From NCBI GenBank assembly GCA_017465465.1, contig JAFTWE010000032.1, positions 1-64,000 of the forward strand: DNA of 64,000 nt, given 5' to 3'. A program made the position numbers and the translations under genes. Within the stretch, counting starts at the first letter, position 1, and the number at the start of each line of letters is the position of its first letter. This stretch comes from Clostridia bacterium. Lineage in GTDB: Bacteria; Bacillota; Clostridia; Oscillospirales; Acutalibacteraceae. Shown in pieces: positions 14,486-22,893 of this stretch. The notes under the pieces were generated by a model. That model saw only the letters and a program-made list of their open reading frames with translations, searched no databases and had not been told where the DNA came from.

Positions 14486-15556
14486 TTAGCAACCGCCTTG
14501 GGGGAGGGGATTGAATAAATTTGAAATAAATTGTGAAATGATATCTATAAGGCTTTGGATAAATGATGCTATTGAATCGGCGGTAATCATTGAATCAGTT
14601 TGTTCAATTTTTTCAAGATTGCCCATCCCAATACCCGCTGAGCCGTCAAAATCTGATGTATGGGCCGTGAGCCATGAAATCATTCCCTTGGGGTAGGTTA
14701 GAGTAACCTCTTCTCCGAGGCCGTTGACGGTTGTCATATCGGGGTAAGCTCCGTTATCGATTGCAAACATATCGTAATTTACTGCAAACCACGCATGGTG
14801 ACTGCTTGAAGTGCGTTTGCCGTCGGGATAGCGCACAGTTGAAAGAGTGGAAAATCTGCATTCTTCGGGAACATTTGAAGAAGCAACAATGCTTTTCCAG
14901 GTTGGTGTAACTGCAAGGTTGTAATTTACCAACGGGTCAAGCTTGCCTGATGTGAGCCAGATTGGCATATCTGCAAGGTATTCTGTTGCCTGAGTGTCGG
15001 GTGACCATGCAGGGCAAATAGGAAAAGCCGCCGCAAACATTTCGGGATAGGCTACAGCCATTTTAAGAGTCATTTTGCCGCCCATTGAAAATCCGCCTAT
15101 GTAAATTCTGCTCAGGTCAACATTTTTACTGTTTTTGGCAATAAAGTCGTCGATTGCGGCTCTAAGGGGCTCAATCGTACAGTTTTCCCAGGTGATGCCC
15201 ATTTCTTCTCTTGAACGAGCGGCAATAATGAACGCACCGCCTGCCGGGGCAAATCTGCTTTGAAATTCATCACTTGCCCAGTAAGCAATGTTGTTTTTCT
15301 TAATTTGTGCACCTTCTTCACCGCCTTCACCAAGGCCGTGAAGCCAGATAACAATGGGATATTTTGTGCTGTCAGATTGTTTAACAGGTGAAAAATAGCG
15401 GTAATCAACGGAATAACCGTTAACTGCAGGACCTTCACCGGGGAGGAACTGAGCCTTAAGGGCATCGAGCCCGTCATTTAACGAAATAGCTGTAACACCG
15501 ATACAGGATAAAGTTAATATTACAACCGCCATGAATAATGATAAAAGCTTTTTCAT
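14486..15556 (-). CDS. Secreted alpha/beta-hydrolase esterase (feruloyl/acetyl esterase-like), copy 1
   Basis: This is a 356-residue exported enzyme. A signal peptide covers residues 1-23, followed by an esterase domain of the PHB-depolymerase/feruloyl-esterase kind. The oxyanion-hole strand reads VIWLHGLGEGG (69-79). The nucleophile is Ser157 in GGFSMGG, the acid is probably Asp207 (GKLDPLV) and the base His253 or His254 (SHHAWF). The last 30 residues form an amphipathic, hydrophobic tail (FIQSLIDIISQFISNLF) outside the fold. It overlaps the upstream paralogue by 4 nt (ATGA), so both are translated from one message. Such enzymes remove ester-linked groups from plant cell-wall polysaccharides; the actual substrate is unknown. 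Confidence 0.82.
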   Translation of the reverse strand: MKKLLSLFMAVVILTLSCIGVTAISLNDGLDALKAQFLPGEGPAVNGYSVDYRYFSPVKQSDSTKYPIVIWLHGLGEGGEEGAQIKKNNIAYWASDEFQSRFAPAGGAFIIAARSREEMGITWENCTIEPLRAAIDDFIAKNSKNVDLSRIYIGGFSMGGKMTLKMAVAYPEMFAAAFPICPAWSPDTQATEYLADMPIWLTSGKLDPLVNYNLAVTPTWKSIVASSNVPEECRFSTLSTVRYPDGKRTSSSHHAWFAVNYDMFAIDNGAYPDMTTVNGLGEEVTLTYPKGMISWLTAHTSDFDGSAGIGMGNLEKIEQTDSMITADSIASFIQSLIDIISQFISNLFNPLPQGGC

Positions 15557-16599
15557 AATGTCACCTCGTTAAAAATTGAAGCTACTGCATTTTTGATTGA
15601 TGCAAGAATATTAGAAAACTGAATTTTGACAAAGTCGAAGAAAGAGGCGAAAAATGAGCTTGAATCGCCGCCTTCATTTTCGGCGTCTTTACCGTATTCA
15701 GATGTATGAGCCGTCAGCCACGAAATCATTCCTTCAGGGTGGGAGAGGGTTACTTTGTTGCCGTTTCCGTCAATGGTTGACATATTTGGATAATTGCCGC
15801 CTTTTGAAGAAAACATATCGTAGCTCACCGCAAACCAGGCGTAATGATTGCTGTCAGCCGCCGTTCCGTCGGGGTAGCATACCTGAGTGAGGGTAGAAAG
15901 TCGGCAATCTCCCTTAACCTTGGAGGTGCTTGTGATGCTTTTCCAGGAGTTTAGAATTAAAAAATCATAATCTACCGTCGGGTCCTGATTGCTTGATGTT
16001 ATCCACACGGGAACATTCTTGAATTTTTTTGCCATACTTTTTGTAAGATAAGAAGCGGGGCAGTAGGGGAAAGCGGCGGCAAACATATCGGGATATTCCA
16101 TAAGCATTTTGAAGGTCATCATACCACCCATTGAAAATCCGCCGATATAAATTCTGTTAAGGTCAATGTTTGATTTATTCTTTTCAATAAAGCTGTCAAC
16201 AGCCGCCTTTAAAGGTGCGAGCATTTCATCAGCATCCCAACATAAACCAAGCTCTTCTCTTGCTCTTGGTGCCAGAATAAATGCACCGCCCGCTGAGGTG
16301 AAACGGCTTTGAAATTCGTCGCTTGCCCAGTTGGCAATGTCCTTTGTTTGCTGACCGTCGGTTTTGCCGTTGTTCTTGCCGTGAAACCAGATAACAAGAG
16401 GGTATTTGGTTTTGTCATTTCTGCTAACAGGAGAAAAATATCGGTAATCAACAGAATATCCGTCGGTCTTTGGTCCTTCACCGTATTTAAACTGATTTCT
16501 TAATGCCGTTGTGCCACTGCTGAGTGAAGCCGCACACACACTCACGGGAATTGACACAATCAAAACAAGTGCCAGCAAAAGCGAAAAAAATCTTTTCAT
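15553..16599 (-). CDS. Secreted alpha/beta-hydrolase esterase, copy 2
   Basis: This 348-residue protein is a close paralogue of the following gene and the product of a tandem duplication. It has a signal peptide (1-23), VIWFHGKNNGK as oxyanion strand, nucleophile Ser156 in GGFSMGG, probable acid Asp206 (SNQDPTVD) and base His252 (NHYAWF). The shared opening GYSVDYRYFSPV follows the signal peptide in both. The tail after the fold (SSFFASFFDFVKIQFSN, then ILASIKNAVASIF) is again hydrophobic and amphipathic. The loop after HG differs from copy 1, so the two may prefer different esters. The start is backed by GGAGGTG. It is the first gene of a two-gene operon. Confidence 0.82.
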   Translation of the reverse strand: MKRFFSLLLALVLIVSIPVSVCAASLSSGTTALRNQFKYGEGPKTDGYSVDYRYFSPVSRNDKTKYPLVIWFHGKNNGKTDGQQTKDIANWASDEFQSRFTSAGGAFILAPRAREELGLCWDADEMLAPLKAAVDSFIEKNKSNIDLNRIYIGGFSMGGMMTFKMLMEYPDMFAAAFPYCPASYLTKSMAKKFKNVPVWITSSNQDPTVDYDFLILNSWKSITSTSKVKGDCRLSTLTQVCYPDGTAADSNHYAWFAVSYDMFSSKGGNYPNMSTIDGNGNKVTLSHPEGMISWLTAHTSEYGKDAENEGGDSSSFFASFFDFVKIQFSNILASIKNAVASIFNEVTL

Positions 16600-16651
16600 A
16601 AACGCACCTCCGTTTTCTTAAATATATCACAATCCTCGAATTTTGTAAATA

Positions 16652-16681
16652 AAAAGAAAAGAGCCGCAGTTTTGCGGCTCT
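16652..16681 (-). terminator. Terminator of the redox operon
   Basis: A perfect 9-bp stem AGAGCCGCA/TGCGGCTCT; read on the minus strand it is followed by a T-rich run. It lies just beyond the rubrerythrin stop codon. Confidence 0.8.
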
Positions 16682-16690
16682 CGTCGGTTA

Positions 16691-17227
16691 TCAATAGTTT
16701 TCTGCGTGAATTTCAAAGTAGCTCTGAGGATGAGCGCAAGTGGGGCAGATTTCGGGAGCTTTTGTGCCGACTACGATGTGACCGCAGTTTCTGCATTCCC
16801 AAACCTTAACCTCGCTCTTTTCAAAAACAGCGGCTGTTTCAACATTCTTAAGCAAAGCTCTGTAACGCTCCTCGTGGTGCTTTTCAACCTGAGCAACCAG
16901 GCGGAATTTTGCGGCTAATTCGTGGAAGCCTTCTTCTTCGGCATCCTTTGCAAAGCCGTCATACATATCTGTCCACTCATAGTTTTCGCCGTCAGCAGCG
17001 TTAGCAAGGTTAGCAGCTGTGTTGCTGATGCCATCAAGCTCTTTAAACCACATTTTTGCGTGCTCTTTTTCATTGTCAGCAGTTTTGAGGAAAAGTGCAG
17101 AAATCTGCTCATAGCCCTCTTTTTTTGCTACCGAAGCAAAGTATGTGTATTTGTTTCTTGCCTGAGATTCGCCTGCAAAAGCGGCCTCAAGATTTTTCTG
17201 TGTTTTTGTTCCGTCATATTTGCTCAT
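16691..17227 (-). CDS. rbr: Rubrerythrin
   Basis: This is a 178-residue non-haem iron peroxidase of anaerobes. A ferritin-like four-helix domain occupies residues 1-135, with the expected diiron ligands in [19 protein letters not shown] and EKHHEERY. A rubredoxin-like iron site at the C-terminus is formed by CRNCG and CPTC. It reduces hydrogen peroxide with electrons from NADH through rubredoxin-type carriers. It is the last gene of a redox cluster behind trxA (64 nt gap) and an ftrB-like gene. This cluster suggests a response to oxidants in a strict anaerobe. Confidence 0.95.
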   Translation of the reverse strand: MSKYDGTKTQKNLEAAFAGESQARNKYTYFASVAKKEGYEQISALFLKTADNEKEHAKMWFKELDGISNTAANLANAADGENYEWTDMYDGFAKDAEEEGFHELAAKFRLVAQVEKHHEERYRALLKNVETAAVFEKSEVKVWECRNCGHIVVGTKAPEICPTCAHPQSYFEIHAENY

Positions 17228-17291
17228 AATAATTCTCCTTTGTAAATTTATTACAATTTAAAATAACACGGCAAGCTGCCGTTAGTCAACA

Positions 17292-17603
17292 CTAAGCAAG
17301 CATTTCTTCAATCTGACTTTTGGGCATATAACCAACCTCAGTTTTAACTGCCTTTCCGCCTTCAAAAAGCATAAGGGTGGGGATGCTCGCAATTCCGAAT
17401 TTCATTGCAAGACCCTGCTCTTCGTCAACATTAACCTTGCCGACCTTAACTTTGCCGTTATAGTCATTGGCAATTTCTTCAATAACGGGAGCAAGCATCA
17501 TACAAGGTCCGCACCAGGTTGCCCAGAAGTCAACCAATACGGGAATATCGGAATTTAAAACCTCTTGCTCAAAGTTTGCGCTTGTAAGCTTAATTTCTGC
17601 CAT
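17292..17603 (-). CDS. trxA: Thioredoxin
   Basis: This is a 103-residue thioredoxin of standard length. The active site WCGPC is at residues 30-34 (FWATWCGPCMML), and the conserved cis-Pro lies in IASIPTLMLF. It is preceded by an AAGGAGAG site. It reduces disulfides in cytoplasmic proteins. The gene lies 15 nt after the ferredoxin:thioredoxin reductase-like gene, which suggests that in this organism the protein may be reduced by ferredoxin. No NADPH-dependent thioredoxin reductase gene is seen in the window. Confidence 0.95.
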   Translation of the reverse strand: MAEIKLTSANFEQEVLNSDIPVLVDFWATWCGPCMMLAPVIEEIANDYNGKVKVGKVNVDEEQGLAMKFGIASIPTLMLFEGGKAVKTEVGYMPKSQIEEMLA

Positions 17604-17618
17604 ATTTATCTCTCCTTT

Positions 17619-17822
17619 TTATTCTTCTAAAGATTTATAATAAAGCATACAGTGGCAGTATCCCTCAAAATTGGGGTCTGCAATCTGCTCTTTAAATTCT
17701 TTGCACATACATTTGAATTCTTCTGTCCGTTGAGTTCTGCAGGGGCAATAACCGCCCGTCTTTTTAAGCCCTTCTTTAACTGCATCCACAACAGCCTTAT
17801 TAGGGTTAAAGGTTATCTTCAT
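17619..17822 (-). CDS. Ferredoxin:thioredoxin reductase catalytic subunit-like protein
   Basis: This is a 67-residue protein with the Cys pattern of the FTR catalytic subunit: CPC at residues 26-28, CMC at 38-40 and CHC at 56-58. In plant and cyanobacterial FTR these cysteines hold a [4Fe-4S] cluster and a redox-active disulfide. The spacings here (9 then 15 residues) differ from the classical 16 then 8, and the protein is much shorter. It matches the short clostridial form. It leads the operon with trxA and rbr, so electron transfer from ferredoxin to thioredoxin is the natural role. No variable subunit is encoded nearby. Confidence 0.8.
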   Translation of the reverse strand: MKITFNPNKAVVDAVKEGLKKTGGYCPCRTQRTEEFKCMCKEFKEQIADPNFEGYCHCMLYYKSLEE

Positions 17823-17910
17823 AGTATTATCTCCTGATAGCTAAAGATTATTCTTTATTATATTTTAGCATAATTTATTTGAAAATTAAAGCTGTTTATG
17901 TAAATAATTA

Positions 17911-17944
17911 TTGACACTTAATTTTGTTTGGTGTAAATTATAAT
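17911..17944 (+). promoter_or_regulatory. Promoter of the GDPD gene
   Basis: A perfect -35 TTGACA (17911-17916). A -10 TAAATT at 17934-17939 has the ideal 17-nt spacing, and a better TATAAT at 17939-17944 lies 22 nt away. It is in the divergent gap between the redox operon and the GDPD gene. Confidence 0.5.
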
Positions 17945-17969
17945 CATAATATTCAGAGGTGGTATTTTT

Positions 17970-18788
17970 ATGTCAAAAAAAGCAATAAACAAGGTAATAT
18001 CAGCTTGTGTTCCGGTTTTAAACGGTTGCGCAAAAATCTTTGCAAAAAAGCCGAAGGAATTGATTTCGCTTTCAAAAAACGGCTTTGCAGATAAGAAGGT
18101 TTATCTCACGGCTCACAGAGGTGTAACTCAGTTTTCTCCTGAAAACACACTCCCTGCTTATGAAGAAGCAGTCAGAAGAGGCTATTATTCAGCAGAATGT
18201 GATATTGTTTTGACTAAAGATAAAAAATGGGTGCTCAGTCATAATGAAGATATGAGTATCCGCTTATGGCAGGTTGGCAATTACAGCGACTATACCCTTG
18301 AAGAGGTGCAGAAGTTTTCTTTCAAAAACGGCACAAATCATTGGAACAAGGCTCTTCATGTTCCCACACTTGAAGAATTTCTCGATGTTTTTGTCGGAAG
18401 CGAAACAAGACCTCAGATTGAAATTAAGGGTGACAATATCGACGACCTTAAAAAGGTTATTAAAGCCGTTCACGACAGGGGAATGGGCAAGCAGGCAATT
18501 ATTATTTCATTTAACCTTGACCAGCTTAAGAAAATCAGAAGTATTGATGATGAAATTGAGCTTTGGTATCTCATCGGCAGAATTGACCAAAAGGCTATTG
18601 ATGAGGTTAAAACCCTTGGTAATGCCTGGTTTTCACCCCACTTTGCTCAGAATGATGCTGAGTCCATTCAGCTTGCAATCGATAACGGTGTAAAATGCTC
18701 ATTCTGGACGGTAAACTCAGTTAAGGATGCCGAATTCCTCTACAACCTCGGTATTCACTATATGGAAACTGATATTATTTGTAATTGA
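17970..18788 (+). CDS. Glycerophosphodiester phosphodiesterase
   Basis: This is a 272-residue member of the GDPD family (TIM barrel). The catalytic His-Arg-Gly is in LTAHRGVTQFSPENT (residues 47-61). Metal ligands are in AECDIVLTKD, and the second catalytic His is in LSHNED. The closing motif ETDII is near the C-terminus. It hydrolyses glycerophosphodiesters to glycerol 3-phosphate and an alcohol. There is no cleavable signal peptide; the first ~40 residues are basic and amphipathic and could bind a membrane. It is monocistronic, with its own promoter. The next gene starts 28 nt later but has its own AAAGGAGA. Confidence 0.9.
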   Translation: MSKKAINKVISACVPVLNGCAKIFAKKPKELISLSKNGFADKKVYLTAHRGVTQFSPENTLPAYEEAVRRGYYSAECDIVLTKDKKWVLSHNEDMSIRLWQVGNYSDYTLEEVQKFSFKNGTNHWNKALHVPTLEEFLDVFVGSETRPQIEIKGDNIDDLKKVIKAVHDRGMGKQAIIISFNLDQLKKIRSIDDEIELWYLIGRIDQKAIDEVKTLGNAWFSPHFAQNDAESIQLAIDNGVKCSFWTVNSVKDAEFLYNLGIHYMETDIICN

Positions 18789-18816
18789 GATTAGTCGATT
18801 ATGAAAGGAGAATAAT

Positions 18817-19869
18817 ATGTCATATTCGTTGTTGGCTCATTTGTATCCTCACATAAAGGGGTCACAAGAAGATATTGCAACTTTTTCTCTACAGTATCTA
18901 CTGTTACAGTCAAAGGGATTGAATAAAGCCTTTACTGAAAGAATTTCCGAAAAAATGCAAATCAATACAGAAGAAACACTCCAATATGTATGTCAGGCTA
19001 CTGGAAAAGGGGAAGAAAAAGAGAGACCCGATATGGCAGGAATGGACTCCAACGGTGAAGAAGTTTTGCTGTGCGAAATGAAGTTTTATGCTTCTTTGAC
19101 TATTAACCAACCACTTACATACATCGACAGATTGAAAGCTGAAAATGGCAAGGGCTTGATTTTTATTTGCCCTGAATCTCGATTGACGAGCCTTTGGTAT
19201 AAGTTGAAAGAATTGTGCAAAGAACGAAATGTAAAAGAAATTAATAAAAATTGTATTTCAGTTGATGACATAAAAATGGGGATTATAACTTGGACCGAAA
19301 TTATTGAGCTTTTCAAACAGATTTCATCTTCGACGGAAATTCTGTATAATTCAGATGTTCAGCAATTAGAGGGATACTGTAATCAGATTGATAACGAGGC
19401 TTTTATGCCTTTCAAAGCTGAGGATTTATCAGCGGAAATGGCAAATAAAGCAGAACGATATTATCAGATTATAGATGAAGTTGTTGAGCTGTTTTGTGCA
19501 GATGAAAATTATGCAACATCAAAAAAAGGGATTAAAGCAACGGCATACAGGAAGGGTTATACAAGAAGTTTGTATATAGATGAATTGACATTTACCATAA
19601 ATTATGATAGAGATATGTGGAAAAACCCTGCCTGTGTAGAAACACCATTCTGGATAGCTTTCAGAAACAAAGATTGGGAGCAGACTGAAAAATATCAAGA
19701 GGTTTGCAAAGCTTTTGCAGAAACACAAAAGCAGTATTTCTGGGGCATGATATTCTTGGCACTCGAACCACTTCAAGAGGCTACTTTTGAAGAAGTTTGT
19801 GATGGAATAAAGAAGCAAATTGTAAAATATTTAGAATGTTTTAAAAGAGACAAACTGCCTTCTCCTTGA
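18817..19869 (+). CDS. PD-(D/E)XK nuclease-like protein
   Basis: This is a 350-residue soluble protein. Its N-terminal half has a PD-(D/E)XK core: PD at 71-72 (ERPDMAGMD), then E87-x-K89 (VLLCEMKFYASL), with a conserved Q/Y-rich stretch after it (INQPLTYIDRL). This arrangement is seen in nucleases of restriction and defence-related families. The C-terminal half (from ~210) is helical and Trp/Tyr-rich and I do not recognise it. The last residues (KLPSP) are encoded by a dispersed palindromic repeat that supplies the stop codon. It has a good RBS (AAAGGAG). Function beyond probable DNA cleavage or binding is unknown. Confidence 0.6.
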   Translation: MSYSLLAHLYPHIKGSQEDIATFSLQYLLLQSKGLNKAFTERISEKMQINTEETLQYVCQATGKGEEKERPDMAGMDSNGEEVLLCEMKFYASLTINQPLTYIDRLKAENGKGLIFICPESRLTSLWYKLKELCKERNVKEINKNCISVDDIKMGIITWTEIIELFKQISSSTEILYNSDVQQLEGYCNQIDNEAFMPFKAEDLSAEMANKAERYYQIIDEVVELFCADENYATSKKGIKATAYRKGYTRSLYIDELTFTINYDRDMWKNPACVETPFWIAFRNKDWEQTEKYQEVCKAFAETQKQYFWGMIFLALEPLQEATFEEVCDGIKKQIVKYLECFKRDKLPSP

Positions 19870-19902
19870 GGAGAAGGTGTCACGAAGTGACGGATGAGGG
19901 GG
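19858..19902 (+). repeat. Dispersed palindromic repeat, family A (copy 1)
   Basis: A 20-nt palindrome CCTTCTCCTTGAGGAGAAGG is followed by a second small hairpin GTCAC-GAA-GTGAC and a GGATGAGG tail. Other copies are at 53966-54013 and, inverted, 54039-54083, with partial copies near 20925 and 54466. The repeat overlaps the end of one gene and the possible start of the next. Confidence 0.85.
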
Positions 19903-20607
19903 CAAATTGAAGAAATGCTGATTAATAATTTTACAGAAAAAGATGTGGTAATAGAACAAACGAATAAGCCAAAAGAGATTCTGAAGGCCCACGAACGAAT
20001 TTATTATGACGATTTTGGCGAGATGATTTTTAAAATTTATCTTAATGAAAATCATACTTTTAAAAAAAAGAAAAGTGATGCTGTGGCTAGTTTGGAATTA
20101 CAAGCAAAATTAAATCTGCGTTTGTTGGCTAATAAGGACACAATTGTTAATCTTTATAGAATAACGGATAATGTAGTGGAATATACAATAAATTCTGTAG
20201 ATGCGAAAATCGTAAACTCTGATTTCGCAAATAAGACTTTTAGTTTGGACATCAATGAAATTGATAGTCTTATTGAGGAAAAGGTAAGATACGATAAAAA
20301 ACAATCCTATAAAAGTGATTTATTTTTTGTTGCTTTTGAGTCGTTTATATCGGGATTTGGAGTGTTTAAGCTCCTTTCATTTTTAGATGTTTTATCTGTT
20401 GCCTCTATGTTGGTTTCTCTTATATTTTTATTTGCTTTCGTGCTTTCAATAAACATAATCTTAACCTATTTTCAAAATAAAAGAAAAAAACAAGAAATTC
20501 AAAAAGATATTATTTATATTTGTTCGCCTGATGTTTTAGAAAAGTTGTTTTCAAAACCCAAAAAGACAAGAAAGGCTCGCAAGAAAGACAGGGGACGGTT
20601 AGCGTAA
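19894..20607 (+). CDS. Unknown protein with two membrane helices
   Basis: This protein has up to 237 residues. The N-terminal ~140 residues are soluble and mixed alpha/beta. Two membrane helices follow at about 150-195 (FESFISGFGVFKLLSFL and MLVSLIFLFAFVLSINII), then a very basic tail (KKTRKARKKDRGR). I recognise no family. The start is uncertain: ATG 19894 lies inside the dispersed repeat, while ATG 19915 (MLINNFTEKDVV) is outside it and neither has a clear ribosome binding site. Base composition is noticeably lower in GC than its neighbours, which suggests foreign origin. A hairpin that may act as terminator lies 55 nt downstream. Confidence 0.5.
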   Translation: MRGQIEEMLINNFTEKDVVIEQTNKPKEILKAHERIYYDDFGEMIFKIYLNENHTFKKKKSDAVASLELQAKLNLRLLANKDTIVNLYRITDNVVEYTINSVDAKIVNSDFANKTFSLDINEIDSLIEEKVRYDKKQSYKSDLFFVAFESFISGFGVFKLLSFLDVLSVASMLVSLIFLFAFVLSINIILTYFQNKRKKQEIQKDIIYICSPDVLEKLFSKPKKTRKARKKDRGRLA

Positions 20608-20661
20608 AAACCTAAATAAGCATTCCAGTTCAATCAATTTTAATTATTTTACCCCACCCAG

Positions 20662-20690
20662 CCCCGATGGCCTCCCCATCGGGGAATTTT
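20662..20690 (+). terminator. Probable terminator after the unknown membrane protein
   Basis: A perfect 9-bp stem CCCCGATGG/CCATCGGGG with a CCTCC loop, followed by AATTTT. The T-run is weak. Confidence 0.5.
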
Positions 20691-20749
20691 GTATATCCGA
20701 TTTTTCACTAAATCATCAGAAATACCACAAACAAGTTCATATATTTCAT

Positions 20750-20785
20750 GATTTGTATTATAGCCGAAAGGCTATAATACAAATC
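20750..20785. repeat. Perfect 16-bp hairpin with GAAA tetraloop
   Basis: GATTTGTATTATAGCC and its exact reverse complement are separated by GAAA. No T-run follows. Perfect conservation in a gap with no gene suggests recent origin or a function as RNA or protein-binding site. Confidence 0.7.
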
Positions 20786-21415
20786 AACAAACTCTTCATA
20801 ATTTAATATTGAATGCAGTTAATACATCAAACAATGCGCTTATCTCTGTAAATATACATAAAAATTGTATATTTAACAAAAATATACACATCAACAACAA
20901 AGTTCAAAAGAGCCCCTCAAGGAGAAGCCTTTTCTTTCTGTAGCTTCTTTGACAAAGGAGTAGCTCTGGGGAATAGGGTTGACAAATCGGTCACCAAGTC
21001 GCTGCCTTTACATTTTGTAAAGCAAGCTAAGTGGCAGCCATTGGAGGAAGAGGTACTCTCAAAATCCGGTGGCACTTTTCATCGCTTTGCATAAGATAAT
21101 AAATGATGAGCATTATGACGAAGAAAAATCATTCTGTGCCCTTGATGCGGACGTATTTATCAACACCGCAATGAAGAATGTTAAAAAAATAACACTTTAA
21201 ATCAAGCCTGATTTGCTGAATTCTTGAGTAAATATAAGCCGTTTAAAGCGAAAATAGCTCTGTCAAAATCCGACAAATATTAAAATAAATCAAATATAGA
21301 AAATATACACAAATGATTTATTCAAAATACAATAATCTTGATGTAATTTGTATATAGATTATTTTTAATCAAAGGGATATAATCATTCCAGTTTGATTTT
21401 AGAGGAGTGTCATTT

Positions 21416-22762
21416 ATGAACGAATATATTGAAAAAGTAATTGCCACCGTTGAAAAGCGTGACGGCGAAAAGGCTGAATTTCTTCAGTGCGTAAGAGAAG
21501 TTTTTTCTTCTCTCGAAAAGGTTATTGAAGTTCGCCCTGATTATGTTGAAAAAGATATCCTCGGTCGTATGGTTGAGCCTGACCGTTTTGTTTCTTTCCG
21601 TGTTGCATGGGTTGACGATGCAGGCGAAACTCAGGTTAACCGCGGTTTCCGTGTTCAGTTTAACTCCGCAATCGGTCCTTACAAGGGCGGCTTGCGCTTC
21701 CATCCTTCAGTAAATGCCAGCATTGTTCATTTCCTTGGTTTTGAGCAGACCTTCAAAAACAGCCTTACAGGCCTCCCAATCGGCGGCGCAAAGGGCGGTT
21801 CTGACTTTGACCCGAGAGGTAAGAGTGATGCAGAGGTTATGCGCTTCTGCCAGGCATTTATGACTGAGCTTTACAGACACATCGGTGCAAGCATCGACGT
21901 TCCCGCAGGTGACATCGGCGTTGGCGGCAGAGAAATCGGCTACCTCTTCGGTCAGTATAAGCGTATCAGAGGTGCATTTGAAAACGGCGTTCTCACAGGT
22001 AAGGGCATCCAGTACGGCGGCTCACTTATCAGACCTGAGGCAACAGGCTTCGGTGCTACATATTACGCTTGCGAAGTGTTCAAGCACTTCGGTGAAGAAA
22101 TCAAGGGCAAGACCTTTGCTGTTTCAGGCTTCGGTAATGTTGCCTGGGGTACTGCTAAGAAGGTTGCAGAGCTCGGCGGTAAAGTTGTTACAATCTCAGG
22201 TCCCGACGGCTATGTTTATGACCCCGACGGAATCGTTACAGAAGAAAAGATTAACTATATGCTTGAAATGCGTGCTTCAGGCCGTGATAAGGTTCAGGAT
22301 TATGCTGACAAGTTCGGCGTTGAATTCTTCCCCGGCGAGAAGCCCTGGGGCGTTAAGGTTGATGTTGCAATGCCTTGCGCAACTCAGAACGAAATTGATA
22401 TGGAGCAGGCAAAGAAATTGGTTGCAAACGGCGTTCCTTATTACATTGAGGTTGCCAATATGCCCACAACCAACGATGCTCTTGAGTATCTCAGAGAAAA
22501 CTGCAAGGCTGTTGCTCCCTCAAAGGCAGTTAACGCAGGCGGCGTAGCAGTTTCAGCTCTTGAAATGAGCCAGAACTCAATGAGATATTCCTGGACAGCA
22601 GAAGAAGTTGATGCAAAGCTTAAGCAGATTATGAAGGATATTCATGATAACTCTGCAAAGGCTGCTGAGCAGTATGGCTACGGCTATGACCTTGTTTCCG
22701 GCGCAAATATCGCAGGCTTCCTTAAGGTTGCAGATGCTATGATGGCTGAAGGCATCCACTAA
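21416..22762 (+). CDS. gdhA: NAD(P)-dependent glutamate dehydrogenase
   Basis: This is a 448-residue enzyme of the hexameric ~450-residue class. Family signatures: YKGGLRFHPSVN (substrate loop), LPIGGAKGGSDFDP with the catalytic Lys, PAGDIGVGGREIGYLFGQYK, and the Rossmann loop VSGFGNVAWGTAKK. It converts 2-oxoglutarate and ammonia to glutamate, or the reverse. ATG 21416 is chosen over GTG 21407 because AGAGGAG lies 8 nt before it. It is a single-gene unit with its own leader and a strong terminator. Codon use is that of a highly expressed gene. Cofactor preference cannot be read safely. Confidence 0.95.
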   Translation: MNEYIEKVIATVEKRDGEKAEFLQCVREVFSSLEKVIEVRPDYVEKDILGRMVEPDRFVSFRVAWVDDAGETQVNRGFRVQFNSAIGPYKGGLRFHPSVNASIVHFLGFEQTFKNSLTGLPIGGAKGGSDFDPRGKSDAEVMRFCQAFMTELYRHIGASIDVPAGDIGVGGREIGYLFGQYKRIRGAFENGVLTGKGIQYGGSLIRPEATGFGATYYACEVFKHFGEEIKGKTFAVSGFGNVAWGTAKKVAELGGKVVTISGPDGYVYDPDGIVTEEKINYMLEMRASGRDKVQDYADKFGVEFFPGEKPWGVKVDVAMPCATQNEIDMEQAKKLVANGVPYYIEVANMPTTNDALEYLRENCKAVAPSKAVNAGGVAVSALEMSQNSMRYSWTAEEVDAKLKQIMKDIHDNSAKAAEQYGYGYDLVSGANIAGFLKVADAMMAEGIH

Positions 22763-22772
22763 TTTAAAATTA

Positions 22773-22819
22773 AAGAGGTGAGTGGTAGGCCTTGGCCTAA
22801 GCTCACCTCTTATTTTTTT
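22773..22819 (+). terminator. Terminator of gdhA
   Basis: A 10-bp outer stem AAGAGGTGAG/CTCACCTCTT, an inner palindrome TAGGCC-TT-GGCCTA inside the loop, and a run of T. The inner palindrome resembles the core of the MITE ends at 39173-39476. Confidence 0.85.
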
Positions 22820-22893
22820 GCATAATTATTGACTTGTATCGGCTTTTATTGTAAAATCAGAATATCAAAAAAGAAATATCAAGGAGGGCTTTT

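Larger units (their letters stand above)
20608..21415. other. 800-nt gap with hairpins, repeats and a gene fragment
   Basis: No complete gene is visible. The gap contains a GC-rich hairpin (20662-20684), a perfect 16-bp hairpin (20750-20785), degenerate repeat pieces (20924-21040) and a short frame at about 21066-21200. That frame reads FIALHKIINDEHYDEEKS and CALDADVFINTAMKNVKK with no start codon or RBS, and looks like the end of a lost gene. The last 100 nt hold the leader of gdhA with a -10 TATAAT at 21378-21383. Confidence 0.6.

Noticed and set aside
19858..19902. CRISPR repeat
   Set aside because: The palindrome occurs as isolated copies far apart, with no regular spacers and no cas genes.
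21066..21200. Independent small gene before gdhA
   Set aside because: No start codon with RBS; it reads like the 3' end of a lost gene, so it is only mentioned in the gap entry.
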